Shown in pieces: positions 53,417-62,218 of a DNA stretch of 64,000 bases. The notes under the pieces are model-generated. The model made no database searches. It was not told where the DNA came from and was given only the letters and a program-made list of their open reading frames with translations. The position numbers and the translations under genes were made by a program. The stretch is from assembly GCF_000155595.1 (NCBI RefSeq), contig NZ_DS989905.1, forward strand, positions 695,040 to 759,039. The letters run 5' to 3'. Source of the DNA: Synechococcus sp. PCC 7335 (GTDB lineage Bacteria > Cyanobacteriota > Cyanobacteriia > Phormidesmidales > Phormidesmidaceae). How positions within the stretch are numbered: the first letter of the stretch is position 1; the number at the start of each line of letters is the position of its first letter.

Positions 53417-54337
53417 CTACCTCGAAGGTCTCTGCCTGCCTGTATGCTCCTCAGCTTCAAAGTAAGGTACTTCTGAAGTCAGACAGGCTTGTATGTTAGA
53501 GCCTACTTGGCTGAAAGGCTGAACATCATTGACTCTTTCATACTCACCACCTCCATAGCTCAAAGTGGTGGCATCCACTTGGAAAATTCGTGTATCTCTA
53601 TGATCTGGGTCATCAAAACGGTAGATATTAGGTTGCTCAGAGTCTTCAGAGATAGAAGCTATCAGTTGACCATTACGACTAAACCCGACGTAGCAGAACT
53701 GACCATTGTGCTCAAACACGCTGACGTAAGCTCCTCTGTAATAAGCAGCAGGGATTAGATCTGGAGGCACATCATTGCTTTGCGAAGATGAATCAGCCGC
53801 AGTGCCGCTTTGCGAAGACGAAGTAGCCGGAGTGCCGGAGCTAGGAGGAGCAATACAGAACTGAGGATAATTGGAGCAAGTACTGCCATTACTTACTATA
53901 ATTCCGCTTGTCGTCTGACCACTTCGTACTTTTACAACAATTGGTCTACTATTCGCGCTTCCAAACATAGATGGTGCGTAATAGAAGAAGTAGCCATCAT
54001 CTTCTTCTAGATAAGAAAAGAAATAGTAATCACCCGGCGCAAGACTCATCCTAAAAGAAGCGATGGAACCATCCCATATAGCCGGTTGGTCTATACAGGT
54101 CATCAAGTGCAGGTTTGAGACGAGTTGAGCACACACCCGCATTGCGTCTATAACTTCAGACCCAAACACCCGCCTACCTTCGACGATACCTGGTTCAACT
54201 TGAGCAATGAGCTGTGGTGTGTAGCTTGTTGCATCAGCTGATTCTTCCCTTAATCCACTGGCGGTAGCCAGACTTTGGCTAGATATCAGGCCGCTAGCAG
54301 CTAGTAAAGCGCTAAGAACAGAGGTGTAGAATCGCAT
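53417..54337 (-). CDS. Exported protein of unknown function
   Basis: 306 residues with a signal peptide (1-27: FYTSVLSALLAASGLISSQSLA). A Ser-rich linker with two similar units (GTPATSSSQSGTAADSSSQS) separates an N-terminal part containing six cysteines in all (MRVCAQLV, MTCID, STCSNYPQFCIAP) from a C-terminal beta-rich domain (YVSVFEHNGQFCYVGFSRNGQ). No family recognised. It stands alone, and the gap 54338-55009 downstream is empty. Confidence 0.65.
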   Translation of the reverse strand: MRFYTSVLSALLAASGLISSQSLATASGLREESADATSYTPQLIAQVEPGIVEGRRVFGSEVIDAMRVCAQLVSNLHLMTCIDQPAIWDGSIASFRMSLAPGDYYFFSYLEEDDGYFFYYAPSMFGSANSRPIVVKVRSGQTTSGIIVSNGSTCSNYPQFCIAPPSSGTPATSSSQSGTAADSSSQSNDVPPDLIPAAYYRGAYVSVFEHNGQFCYVGFSRNGQLIASISEDSEQPNIYRFDDPDHRDTRIFQVDATTLSYGGGEYERVNDVQPFSQVGSNIQACLTSEVPYFEAEEHTGRQRPSR

Positions 54338-55009
54338 CAGCAGGTAAGGAGAGACAGCGTATCAAGGGCTAAGCGGTTTATTACCTTCTACATCCTGCCT
54401 TTAGATACTACGAATACCAATGAAGAATTTATAAAGAAGCAATTGCTATTTATTTGCTGACTGTGGCTATACAACAGTAGTTGTAATGGCTTGCAATTAC
54501 ATTCCTTTTTTCGCATATTCTGTTGGTGGCTATTTGTGAGCCTCACTAGTCAACCTATCAAAGCTTATGTACTTTACACTTTAGCCACTGCTATAAAGCG
54601 ATTTTGTCCAGTCGGAGATTCGGTGTGCCCTGGAAAGCCTTATAAAAGTAACACGAATAATTCAATTGGGGAGTGGGAGGGCTTTATCTAGGCTAGGTGC
54701 AGTTATGGTGAGTACTGAAAGGCTGGTGTGGTCAAAGTCAAAGGACATCAGCTCTCAGCCCGCTTCATCGATGAGGGGTATGAAAGGGTGCTCGCCTGCC
54801 CATAGACATGTATCTAGTTCTCAAACACCAACGCTATCATATCTATTTGGAGTCTTAAGAAAGCAGAATTCTGAGTATAGATAGTGGATGCTAGAGCAGT
54901 AGCGGTAGCGGTGCGATCGCCCAATAGTCATTTCCAGCTACGAGATCGCATTACCACTCTTTATTCGTTTCCTTTGCATCCTCCCCTAAAAAGTGACATG
55001 GAAAGTATT
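54338..55009. other. 672-bp gap with a possible relic of the 55.6-kb gene
   Basis: No intact gene. On the minus strand near 54755-54800 the codons give GEHPFIPLIDEAG-stop, similar to SFIPLIEDAA near the start of the protein at 55636-55872, so a decayed duplicate of that gene may lie here. Confidence 0.4.
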
Positions 55010-55225
55010 TCACTCACTGAGTTGATTGAGAGAAACCGAGATTTCGCCATAGAAGACTTGTTGATGGATAGACCAGTGCTGCTGTCCAAGCAGGAGAGCG
55101 AGCCAGAGTTCACCGGGCTGTAGGTGAGTAGCCAGTTGAAGCTGGTCAAAGGAAGCAGGTTGTGTGAGCCAAGAGAGCGCTGATTGAATGGTTTGAATCC
55201 AGGCGTTTTTCTGCATGAGCGACAT
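55010..55225 (-). CDS. Unknown small protein, or frame-shifted end of the next gene
   Basis: 71 residues (starts MSLMQKNAWIQTIQSALSWL). It overlaps the 3' end of the gene at 55146-55643 in another frame by about 80 bp. The content is well balanced, which suggests it is translated, either as a separate protein or as the true C-terminus of the upstream gene after a frameshift. No family recognised. Confidence 0.45.
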   Translation of the reverse strand: MSLMQKNAWIQTIQSALSWLTQPASFDQLQLATHLQPGELWLALLLGQQHWSIHQQVFYGEISVSLNQLSE

Positions 55226-55643
55226 TAAGCGCCTCTTCAGCGGACTGCACCGCCTGTGTAACGGCGTTCGCTATTGACGGTCCATCAGGTAAAGGAAGAG
55301 GCTTCTGCCTCTGTTGTCTCGGCAGGGGTATTGGCTGAGTAACCAACGCCTGAGTTGAGAAGTAGAAAGTATCTTTATCGCCAGTTAGTTCAGCCATCCA
55401 ACTTTCATCGAGGGTAGGTTCTTGGCCATACGCCTCAATCTCCTCGAAGACTTGTTCAGCGAAGCCACAGAATGCATCGGTATCGGCCTGAATGCGACTG
55501 GCAGCGATCGCAAAGAGTTCTTGGTAGAAGTTATGCGGGTTATTTTTGCGAGAGAGTGCTATGAGTTGAGCACGAAACCGCTGAGCCTTGGCTTGTGCCT
55601 GCTGCCATTGCTGAGCATTAAGTCTAGTTGTGGTCTCAGCCAT
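55146..55643 (-). CDS. Unknown plasmid-type protein
   Basis: 165 residues, helical and Gln/Ala-rich (LNAQQWQQAQAKAQRFRAQL). I do not recognise it. No membrane segment or signal. It overlaps the upstream gene by 8 bp (55636-55643) and the downstream frame at 55010, so three genes are read as a compact block, as is common on plasmid backbones. Confidence 0.6.
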   Translation of the reverse strand: MAETTTRLNAQQWQQAQAKAQRFRAQLIALSRKNNPHNFYQELFAIAASRIQADTDAFCGFAEQVFEEIEAYGQEPTLDESWMAELTGDKDTFYFSTQALVTQPIPLPRQQRQKPLPLPDGPSIANAVTQAVQSAEEALNVAHAEKRLDSNHSISALLAHTTCFL

Positions 55644-55872
55644 CTATTGTATTCTCCAGCAGACAGAAGGGACAGGCGGCAGCGGGTTGTCGGTCTTGAG
55701 TGATGGTAACGTCTTGGCCGAACTTAGCCTGAAGAATACCAATAACCGTCCGAATATGGCGTCTGAGCTGAGCTTGGGGAACTCCTTTTAGATGAATAGG
55801 AGTTCCCCTTTCTATCGTTTTTGCCGCATCCTCGATGAGTGGTATGAAAGAGCGAGCGCATGAATGAGCCAT
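55636..55872 (-). CDS. Unknown small protein with C-terminal CxxC
   Basis: 78 residues. It begins MAHSCARSFIPLIEDAAKTI; the C-terminus has CPFC, which could bind a metal or be redox active. No family known to me. First of the overlapping block; a fragment similar to its start lies near 54780. Confidence 0.55.
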   Translation of the reverse strand: MAHSCARSFIPLIEDAAKTIERGTPIHLKGVPQAQLRRHIRTVIGILQAKFGQDVTITQDRQPAAACPFCLLENTIDG

Positions 55873-55945
55873 CGGTACGGTTGCGATAGAAGGTGATTAG
55901 CACCGCTGGTGGCGATACGTAGTTAAGAGCGGGATATCAATGCTG

Positions 55946-56200
55946 TCAGTCCGCTGACTGCGCTGGCGAGATCGCTTTTTTAGCTTTGTTGAGTGAATGC
56001 TTGGCATAGTAAGAACGCCTAGAGTGACAGGTTCGCCCCTGCCAGCCAGGTTTAGCCTGTGCCACCACAACGGATTCATCAAACGTCTGATAGAGATTAC
56101 CATCTTCAAAAGACAAGAACAGAGTAGAGTCGTCCTGGTTAATCAGGCAACCATGACGCGCCCAGGCGCTGTCTGCGCCTCTATGAACGTCTCCGATCGA
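55946..56200 (-). CDS. Possible coding fragment without recognisable start
   Basis: A minus-strand frame of about 80 codons closed by a TGA at 55946-55948 reads like real protein (HGCLINQDDSTLFLSFEDGN, then YQTFDESVVVAQAKPGWQGR and SYYAKHSLNKAKKAISPA). An in-frame TGA lies just upstream and no ATG/GTG/TTG opens it, so it is either a relic or the end of a frameshifted gene. Product unknown. Confidence 0.35.
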   Translation of the reverse strand, partial: SIGDVHRGADSAWARHGCLINQDDSTLFLSFEDGNLYQTFDESVVVAQAKPGWQGRTCHSRRSYYAKHSLNKAKKAISPAQSAD

Positions 56201-56204
56201 TGGA

Positions 56205-56848
56205 GCCAGTCAAGATGGTGTGGGCTAGTCATGTTTTTCATTCCACGTAGCAAGAAGGCCCACTGTCAGGAGAGAAGCACTGAGCAAAGCACCGGCGGCG
56301 GCAAACGCACTAGCTAATAAAGAGACGGGTTTGCCAAAGGACATCCTTTTTTGGAGCTAATGGCAAAGCGAACGAAACGTAGTCTGAGTTTAGTCTGAGT
56401 GCGGCTATTCTGCTACTAGGAAAATGCTAACTAAGCGCTATGAGTAACCCTTTTTATATGGCAGGCATCAGATTGCATCGGCATAGACTGATCAGCCATA
56501 AGTTTAACACCCCATCACGCAAACGCGATTACACGTAATCGCATACACACTAATACTACTGGCGCTGCTTTCCCTCGTTTGATATCGTCGATGCGATAAT
56601 GTGTAATCACAATATCACACCACCTTAACCAGCCAAAACTAAGACATAGAGGACATTACAAGCATCTGCTCACCATACTCATGCCGACAAGTTTGTGTAA
56701 TCACAAAATCACGATATCAAAATATCACGCTGCAACAATTGGGTATTGAAGTATGCTGATAAGTGATTACACGTTAGCATGCAGTAGTGTAATCACGTTG
56801 GCACCCAATCATTTGTCAATACATATCATTGGAGAGGTCTATAAAGTC
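56205..56848. other. Upstream region of parA with partition-like sites
   Basis: No gene seen. It holds several of the GTGTAATCAC-type sites described at 56525-56796. Confidence 0.6.
56525..56796. repeat. Cluster of GTGTAATCAC sites, candidate partition centromere/operator
   Basis: GTGTAATCAC occurs at 56601-56610, 56695-56704 and 56787-56796; its reverse complement GTGATTACAC at 56763-56772; and the near-palindrome GCGATTACACGTAATCGC at 56525-56542. AATCAC or ATATCAC half-sites lie between. Further copies flank the RHH gene (57479, 57581) and 59226. This is the expected look of a site bound by the RHH protein encoded at 57630. Confidence 0.75.
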
Positions 56849-57484
56849 ATGCCAATTGCAGCCGTCATTTCGCAGAAAGGCGGACCAGGTAAGTCCACGG
56901 TATCGATGAACCTAGCCGTCGCCGCCCACCTGTCGGACAAAAGTGTCGCTGTCTTAGACACCGATCCGCAGTGTTCTATTAGTCAGTGGGGCGATATCCG
57001 AGAAGGGGAAGGCATCACCGAACCTATCGTTGTCGCTATACCGCCCAGCCGTCTTACCCAAGCGATCGCCACTACTCAAGAGGACAACACAGATTTAGTC
57101 ATCATAGATACAGCTCCTTTTAACTCAGAAGGGATTCTGACGGCGGCGCGACTCTCCGATATCTGCGTTGTGCCGTGTCGTCCATCAATCCTGGATCTTT
57201 CAGCGATCACAACCACACTTGACCTATGCTCAGCGGCAGGCGCAAAAGTAGGGTTGCTACTAAACGCAGTTAAGTCACGTCCGCAGCTGTACGAAGCGAC
57301 TAGCGTTCTGAAAGATCTAGCGGAAACCGACACGAACCGACAGATCTGCCCGATAGCACTATGGGATAGAACTGAGTACTCGAAAGCAGTCGTTGATGGT
57401 CTAGGTGTGCTTGAATACTCGCCGACTGGAAAGGCCGCGAAGGAGATCAAGCAACTGTACAAGTGGTTATGTGCTAACGTGTAA
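56849..57484 (+). CDS. parA: ParA-family partition ATPase
   Basis: 211 residues from the ATG at 56849, with GGAGAGG 12-18 bp upstream; a longer frame starts at 56753. The deviant Walker A is ISQKGGPGKSTVSMNLA with signature Lys; Walker A' VLDTDPQCS; Walker B LVIIDTAP. No N-terminal DNA-binding domain, so a type Ib ParA. It drives plasmid segregation with a centromere-binding partner, here most likely the RHH protein at 57630. The stop codon lies inside a GTGTAATCAC site (57479-57488). Confidence 0.93.
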   Translation: MPIAAVISQKGGPGKSTVSMNLAVAAHLSDKSVAVLDTDPQCSISQWGDIREGEGITEPIVVAIPPSRLTQAIATTQEDNTDLVIIDTAPFNSEGILTAARLSDICVVPCRPSILDLSAITTTLDLCSAAGAKVGLLLNAVKSRPQLYEATSVLKDLAETDTNRQICPIALWDRTEYSKAVVDGLGVLEYSPTGKAAKEIKQLYKWLCANV

Positions 57485-57598
57485 TCACAATGACACTTCA
57501 TCACGTAAGTACGTAATAAGGAAATCACAACCATAGGATTGCCGAAAGGTGAACACCCAAAGCTATCGTCTTGTGATAGCGTGATATCACAATTACAC
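57479..57598. repeat. GTGTAATCAC-type sites between parA and the RHH gene
   Basis: GTGTAATCAC at 57479-57488 and GTGATATCACAATTACAC at 57581-57598, plus the half-site AAATCACAA at 57521. They precede the RHH gene and would allow autoregulation. Confidence 0.7.
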
Positions 57599-57629
57599 GG
57601 TACAAATTTTTTATAGGAGAAGTGTTGCT

Positions 57630-57920
57630 ATGTCTGGTCTAAGAGATCGGCTTAAGCAAGTGGGAAATGGCAAAGCCGCGACTGGCAAAGTACAATCGGC
57701 TGCACCTGCTAAGCCTGACAATAAGAAGAGCCCGCACTATCGCCCGAGTCGATCAGGTAAGAAAGCCATTATCGGCTACTTCGACCCGGCAGTCTCAAAA
57801 CAAGTGAGACAGCTAGCGCTAGATGAAGATACGAGCGTAGAAGCACTCGTCGGGGAGGCGCTAGATCTATTGTTTGAGCAGCGTGGCCTACCTCAGATTG
57901 CTGGAAAGCAACCCGACTAG
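57630..57920 (+). CDS. Ribbon-helix-helix centromere-binding (ParB-like) protein
   Basis: 96 residues with TAGGAG upstream of the ATG. Residues 1-45 are basic and flexible (RDRLKQVGNGKAATGKVQSA). Residues about 46-88 are a ribbon-helix-helix: KKAIIGYFDPAVSKQVRQLALDEDTSVEALVGEALDLL read in parts as strand, helix, helix. It is placed right after parA, like ParG, ParR or Omega, and is the probable binder of the GTGTAATCAC sites. The TAG stop is where the IS630-like element inserted; the stop is preserved. Confidence 0.85.
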   Translation: MSGLRDRLKQVGNGKAATGKVQSAAPAKPDNKKSPHYRPSRSGKKAIIGYFDPAVSKQVRQLALDEDTSVEALVGEALDLLFEQRGLPQIAGKQPD

Positions 57921-59144
57921 TAGTCAGTCATGATTGAACTTTCGGGTAGAGGCGCTTGAGTTTGATGCGTGCATCATCAGTGGAGAATTGCCAATCAATC
58001 CCAGTTTGTTGATGGTTCCGTTGTGTTGCCCAAGCCTGAACTTCTTGTTCAATTTCGGTCACGTTATCAATGCGTCGGCTGAGACATTGTCGGGTCAACA
58101 CACTTAGTTCAGGCTCTGCCATATTGAGCCAACTGCCATGCTTAGGCGTGTAGACAATCTTCACCTTGTTTCGAATGCGGCGAGCTTCCTGTGGCGTAAA
58201 GGCTTGGTATAACGAGGTAACGGTATGGGTGTTGAGATTGTCACAAACTAATGTCAAGGTTTCAGCTGTGGCGTAGCGGGGGAGGTCAATCAGTTGCCGC
58301 AGTTGCTGTGCCCAATCAATGGCGGTTCGTCGGTCACTAACACGTACGTCTCGCCACCCGGCTAACGGTTCAACGAACATCCAGACCGTACAGGTTCCCT
58401 CGCGAATGTACTCGTGGTCAATCCGTTCAGGGGTATTAGGTTTGACAGGGTGTGGGAGGTGTTTCTCCTTCAGTAACTGTTTGGGTTGCTCGTCCATGCA
58501 AATGATTGGATGGGCCGGGTCATACGCCAACTGGTAAATATCCAAGACTTGCTCCATCTGGCAGACGAAAGCAGCATCCTGCTTGGGTGGAATGCACCAC
58601 ATGGTACGTCGCCAAGGCTTCAATTCATTTTTTTCAGCACTTGGCGAACCGTTTCATGGCTAACCGGCTCGACGATGTCTAAGACGACGGCTTGGTCTGC
58701 GAGCAGCCGTAGGCTCCAACGGGCATATCCTGGTGGCGGCTGAGAACAAGCTAAGGCCACCAAACGAGCTTCCTGCTCACCATCAAACTTGGGTGGGTTG
58801 GGCAGTTGGGATGGCGGCTTGCGAGACAACAAAGACAATGGCCCTTGAAAGACTGCCTGCTTACGCCAACTTTCGATGCTTCGGGTCGTCACCCCATAGG
58901 CTTCCGCAATCAGCTGGTCACACCAAGCCGGGCCAGCCTCGCTCTCGTCACATTTCAGTAGAGCTTGAGCGCGGGTCAGTTTCCACTTGGCCGCTTTCCC
59001 TTTCGAGACAAGTGCTTCTAGTTCCGCTCTCTCTTCAGGCTGCAATTTGACTCGATGCTGTTTTCTGCTCATGAACGTTCAACTCTCTCTAGAACAATCT
59101 TTTCGAGAGTTAGGGTGCCCGAAAATTTAGGGCTGACAGACTAC
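57920..59144 (-). mobile_element. IS630-family insertion sequence (TA target duplication)
   Basis: TA at 57918-57919 and 59145-59146 flank the element. The ends start GTAGTCAGTCA (left) and GTAGTCTGTCA (right, complement), with TTCGGG a little further in on both. It contains both transposase frames on the minus strand. Confidence 0.88.
57928..59072 (-). CDS. IS630-family transposase made by programmed -1 frameshift
   Basis: OrfA (59072-58620, 150 codons) is the helix-turn-helix domain (KLTRAQALLKCDES, GVTTRSIESWRKQA). OrfB (58623-57928) is the DDE domain: MDEQPKQLLKE (Asp), VCDNLNTHT (Asp) and PKHGSWLNMAEPELSVL (Glu). They join at seven consecutive A (plus-strand 58628-58634): VLKK then, after slipping back one base, NELKPWRRTMW, which is the expected IS630 sequence across the joint. 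The fusion gives a full DDE enzyme that moves the element into TA sites. Confidence 0.88.
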
Positions 59145-59225
59145 TAGTTTGTCCTTGCACCATATCCAACATGGTCGGCTTCTGGAAAAGCTATACCCTA
59201 AGTCAAACTAATCTTGTAGTGATAA

Positions 59226-59245
59226 CGCGATTACACGATTACACA
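59226..59245. repeat. Two GATTACAC sites after the IS630 element
   Basis: GCGATTACACGATTACAC, a tandem of the half-site, followed by ATAAAC. Same family as the sites at 56525-57598, placed 22 bp before the next gene. Confidence 0.6.
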
Positions 59246-59266
59246 TAAACCTCTGTAGTGAAAAAT

Positions 59267-59536
59267 ATGACTCTGAAAAAGTTTGAGAAGATAGCTACGG
59301 CGAGTCCGTTTGTTGAGTATTTCGGAACGTTCAACGGGCGTGGTAGTCACGAAGGGATTGCGGTCACAGCTGAGGGACCATATGAATACGCTCAGTTTTG
59401 CTTAGAGCTGATGTCTGAAGGGCTATGTAGGATAGCAGAAGAGAGACCCCTGATCGATCAATGGGGATTGAGTCAGATCTACTCGTGGCCGAAAAAATTA
59501 ATAGGAGGCGATCGCCAGTGTTCTACAGGCGGATAG
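59267..59536 (+). CDS. Unknown plasmid protein
   Basis: 89 residues from the ATG at 59267 (a GTG at 59258 is possible). Residues such as FVEYFGTFNGRGSHEGIAVT and YEYAQFCLELMSEGLCRIAEER look natural and globular. No family recognised. It follows the RHH gene once the IS630 element is removed, so it may be the third gene of the partition operon. Confidence 0.6.
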   Translation: MTLKKFEKIATASPFVEYFGTFNGRGSHEGIAVTAEGPYEYAQFCLELMSEGLCRIAEERPLIDQWGLSQIYSWPKKLIGGDRQCSTGG

Positions 59537-59783
59537 CCTTAACAGTATTCGTGTCGTTTTTGAATTAGTCAACGTAAGTAACACGAATATTTACCATCAG
59601 GCTTGGGACTAACCAACAGAGCGATCGCCTCCTATCTTTTCGGATTCCAGATAGAAATTAAAAAATATTAGGAGAGACCTGTTTAGTTTGAGCAGCATCA
59701 GTGTGTTCCGTATTGTCTGCCTAGCCGCTGTTATGAGAGCGGCTAGTGCCTTGAAGAGCTAGAAGTTAGTCGAGGATATAGAG

Positions 59784-60066
59784 ATGAATGCGGTAGAAGA
59801 ATGGCAGATTGTTATCGACGTATCGTTTGATAACATAAACAAAGGTACGGATCTATCGAAAGTTGTAGCATTTCGTTCCGCCTGCAAGTCGAGAGTTATC
59901 TATATGACCGAGCTGACGAAGGCGCAGGCTGAGCGGCTGTTCACTACACAATGCAGCAGTTCGAGAGCTACGCCCCTGGCACTGTTGGCAGTGGTACTTA
60001 TGCAGAAGTGGTAGGCCGTTTGGAAGATCTCTACCCTGGTTGGGTGGAAGAATGTGAAGAAGTTTA
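59784..60066 (+). pseudogene. Unknown small protein, frame lost by a one-base deletion
   Basis: The first frame (ATG at 59784) reads MNAVEEWQIVIDVSFDNINK to AQAERL at about 59938, then becomes unnatural (FTTQCSSSRATPL). The +1 frame from there reads AVHYTMQQFESYAPGTVGSG, then YAEVVGRLEDLYPGWVEECEEV-stop at 60064-60066, clearly protein-like. One missing base (CGGGCTG to CGGCTG near 59930) would explain it. Function unknown; may be a real mutation or a read error. Confidence 0.65.
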
Positions 60067-60311
60067 AAAGAGAGTGCAGTCACTACTGTGGAGACTTATG
60101 TCTACCACAGTACTTAATTTTCCTAGAGAGCGATCGCTCCATCGCCTGCGTTGGTTTACTGCCAGAGCGATCGCCCGAGAGTTGAGGCAGCGCTGAGGTG
60201 CTCTGAAGGATTGGGAGGAAGCCCATGGATTTCAAAGAGTAGACAACACTGCTGCCTTGTCGAAGATTGCGCCCCGTTCAATTAAGTCTTGTTTTTCTGC
60301 AAGGGCTAACC
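60067..60311. other. Gap with GCGATCGC octamers
   Basis: Two GCGATCGC octamers (about 60131 and 60164) and no gene. Confidence 0.5.
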
Positions 60312-60656
60312 CTAGAAACTAACTAAGGAAAGCACTAAAATTCCTAACGGGACGAGAAAAAGCAATCTATACCAAACTAACTCACCTAGAACGTTCGGCC
60401 AGATCTTCATAGCCAAAGTCATAAGCACTATACACACACAACAATCACGATAAGTGTGGTGGGGCGCAGGTAGGAACTGGCTGATGTGCTTAAGCATCAC
60501 GATAGCGGCATCAATTGGTAGTGCTAGCAGATACAGCGCATACCAGTTTCGTTGTTTAGTGCCTTCTATCCCTAAGAGAAGTCTTCCGAGCAGCGATCGC
60601 TTCAGACTTCTCTGTTGCGCTTGTTTCTCGTGACGCAAAGGGAAGTGATTTTCCAT
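60312..60656 (-). CDS. Unknown small membrane protein
   Basis: 114 residues. A basic head (RHEKQAQQRSLKRSLLGRLL), then three hydrophobic segments (about 38-58, 70-92 and 94-112). No family recognised. It has no neighbour in the same direction closer than HicB. Confidence 0.55.
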   Translation of the reverse strand: MENHFPLRHEKQAQQRSLKRSLLGRLLLGIEGTKQRNWYALYLLALPIDAAIVMLKHISQFLPAPHHTYRDCCVCIVLMTLAMKIWPNVLGELVWYRLLFLVPLGILVLSLVSF

Positions 60657-60785
60657 GAGTGCTTTCTACCAAGCAAATTCTAAAACCACTACACAATGAG
60701 TTTAGCTGATGGAGAGGTTAGCGAAAGTGATCGCTCTATGAATAGTCCCTAAGAAGGGTGATCGCCTTGTTCAATACTGGCTACG

Positions 60786-61112
60786 TTAGTCACCTGAAAG
60801 CTTTTTACTCGCCAGTCGGTTCAAGCTAACGCCTTGCTCCGCCGCTTGGATAGCCAGTTCCCGATGCTGTTCGGGTGGAATTCTGACCATAAACTTACCG
60901 CTGTAGAGTTTCTTCGATAGCGGTGTTGGCACAGCCTCATCGTGCGCTTCTAAATCGTTGATACAAGCCTGAACTAAGTTGATGATGCCAGAGAAAGCAG
61001 TTTGCTGATTCTCGTCGAGCCAGCTTAGCCCAGGGAACTCGGCACACAGACCGACAAATTCTTCATCTTCTTCCGACCAAAACACACGATAGGTGTAAAA
61101 CTGAGCGTCCAT
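60786..61112 (-). CDS. hicB: HicB-type antitoxin
   Basis: 108 residues. The first half (YTYRVFWSEEDEEFVGLCAEFPGLSWLDENQQTAF in parts) is the HicB partial RNase H fold; the C-terminal KFMVRIPPEQHRELAIQAAEQGVSLNRLASKKL is an RHH DNA-binding domain. It neutralises HicA and represses the operon. Its ATG overlaps the hicA stop by one base (TAATG), giving translational coupling. Confidence 0.85.
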   Translation of the reverse strand: MDAQFYTYRVFWSEEDEEFVGLCAEFPGLSWLDENQQTAFSGIINLVQACINDLEAHDEAVPTPLSKKLYSGKFMVRIPPEQHRELAIQAAEQGVSLNRLASKKLSGD

Positions 61113-61357
61113 TACATCGCCTCCATCTTTCTAATCGCTGCTAGTACCTGTTTGACTTGATAAGGCTTACCCTTTCCTTTTTTTGACTGGATATTGACAT
61201 AGGGTTCGCCCTGCCAGGGGGTGCGATAAACTCGATGACTGCCGCCCGATTGACGGGGCTTACCGAAGAAATGATCACAAACCTTAGACAAATCAGAGAA
61301 TTTTACCCCCTTAGGATTGTTCTCCATGTCTGCCAAAATCTTCTGAATACTAGCCAT
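61112..61357 (-). CDS. hicA: HicA-type mRNA interferase toxin
   Basis: 81 residues from the ATG at 61357 (an upstream frame starting at 61414 is less likely). The double-stranded RNA-binding-like fold has the catalytic His in RQSGGSHRVYRTPW, and the end VNIQSKKGKGKPYQVKQVLAAI fits HicA. It cleaves mRNA when free of HicB. It is upstream of hicB, the common order. Confidence 0.85.
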   Translation of the reverse strand: MASIQKILADMENNPKGVKFSDLSKVCDHFFGKPRQSGGSHRVYRTPWQGEPYVNIQSKKGKGKPYQVKQVLAAIRKMEAM

Positions 61358-61441
61358 TTCGCAGGTAATATCAATAATGATACTATAACGTAAATTATTG
61401 ATGTTGAGTCTCAAGGGTGGCCTGAGCTCTTCTTCCTATCA

Positions 61442-61774
61442 CTATTCACTTTCTCTTTGCAGCTGCTGAAGATAGGCTGTGCCGCCAAGCTGACTCATCT
61501 GAACCAGAATCCAGCTTTGTCGGTCTAGTACTTCCTGGGAAGGCGCTTCGATGCGGTAAAGTTCTGGCCCAGGTAGTACAGCAGCTAGTAGGGCAGCTTC
61601 TTGTGAGGTGAGGTCTCGGGCAGGGAGTTGAAAAAACTGTTGGCTAGCGGCTTCTACGCCGAAGGTACGCTCGCTAAACTGGGCAATGTTCAAGTACATT
61701 TCTAAGATCCGCTGCTTGTCCCACATCAACTCTATGAGCAGCGTTAGCCAAGCTTCTATCCCTCCACCTTCCAA
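61442..61774 (-). pseudogene. Peptidoglycan glycosyltransferase (GT51/MtgA) C-terminal remnant
   Basis: 110 residues match the second half of GT51: EAWLTLLIELMWDKQRILEMYLNIAQF, FGVEAASQQFFQLPARDLTSQEAALLAAVLPGPELY. The N-terminal half with the catalytic Glu (EDxxFxxHxG) is missing, and the frame begins with an ATG that has no good context. It would be unable to polymerise lipid II. Confidence 0.85.
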
Positions 61775-61923
61775 AGCGATCGCCCTCCAGTCTGTCCACT
61801 CATCGGCGTTGCCGTCTAAATTTCCAAGGCATGACAGGGTTTGGATTGGACCAGAAAGCGGATTGTGTCTGCTGAGCGCTCTGTTCTGCCTCTAAGTAGT
61901 CTGAGCGATCGCATATACTGATC

Positions 61924-61987
61924 AGATGACACTTGCTGAGCAAGACTGTCCTATAAATTGGCTCATCGAGTTTAACTTGACAATGCC
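61924..61987. repeat. 64-bp IS-end repeat, copy 2
   Basis: AGATGACACTTGCTGAGCAA through CTTGACAATGCC resembles 40626-40688. It stands alone here; its TTGACA and ATG lead into the small gene at 61983. Confidence 0.75.
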
Positions 61988-62218
61988 TAATACGCTAACG
62001 TTTGCACCCTTTGCGAACGCAACTGAGACCTTCCCATCTGCTTCTATCCAACAACGTCGCTTGGAAGTACTCGATACGGCAACTAAGTTCGTTGATGATA
62101 TCCAAAAGGTTCGCTTAGAGCAGCTGAACAACCAGACTAAGGCGGTTGACGATATTCAAAAGGTTTGGTTGGCGCACTCGAATAACCAAACCAGAGCGGT
62201 AGATAGTTGTCCCTGAAA
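61983..62218 (+). CDS. Small unknown protein with two 18-residue repeats, interrupted at its 3' end
   Basis: 77 residues. It has an 18-residue repeat, KFVDDIQKVRLEQLNNQT and KAVDDIQKVWLAHSNNQT, then RAVD. The IS5-like element enters within the last codons: removing it and one TAGATA copy gives RAVDNV and a TAA, so the pre-insertion protein would be only one residue shorter or longer than now. It is helical and likely coiled. Its start lies in the IS-end repeat. Function unknown. Confidence 0.5.

Noticed and set aside
54491-55123. Small plus-strand open frames in the 54.5-55.1 kb gap
   Set aside because: Cysteine- and serine-rich random-looking frames with no ribosome sites or family similarity.
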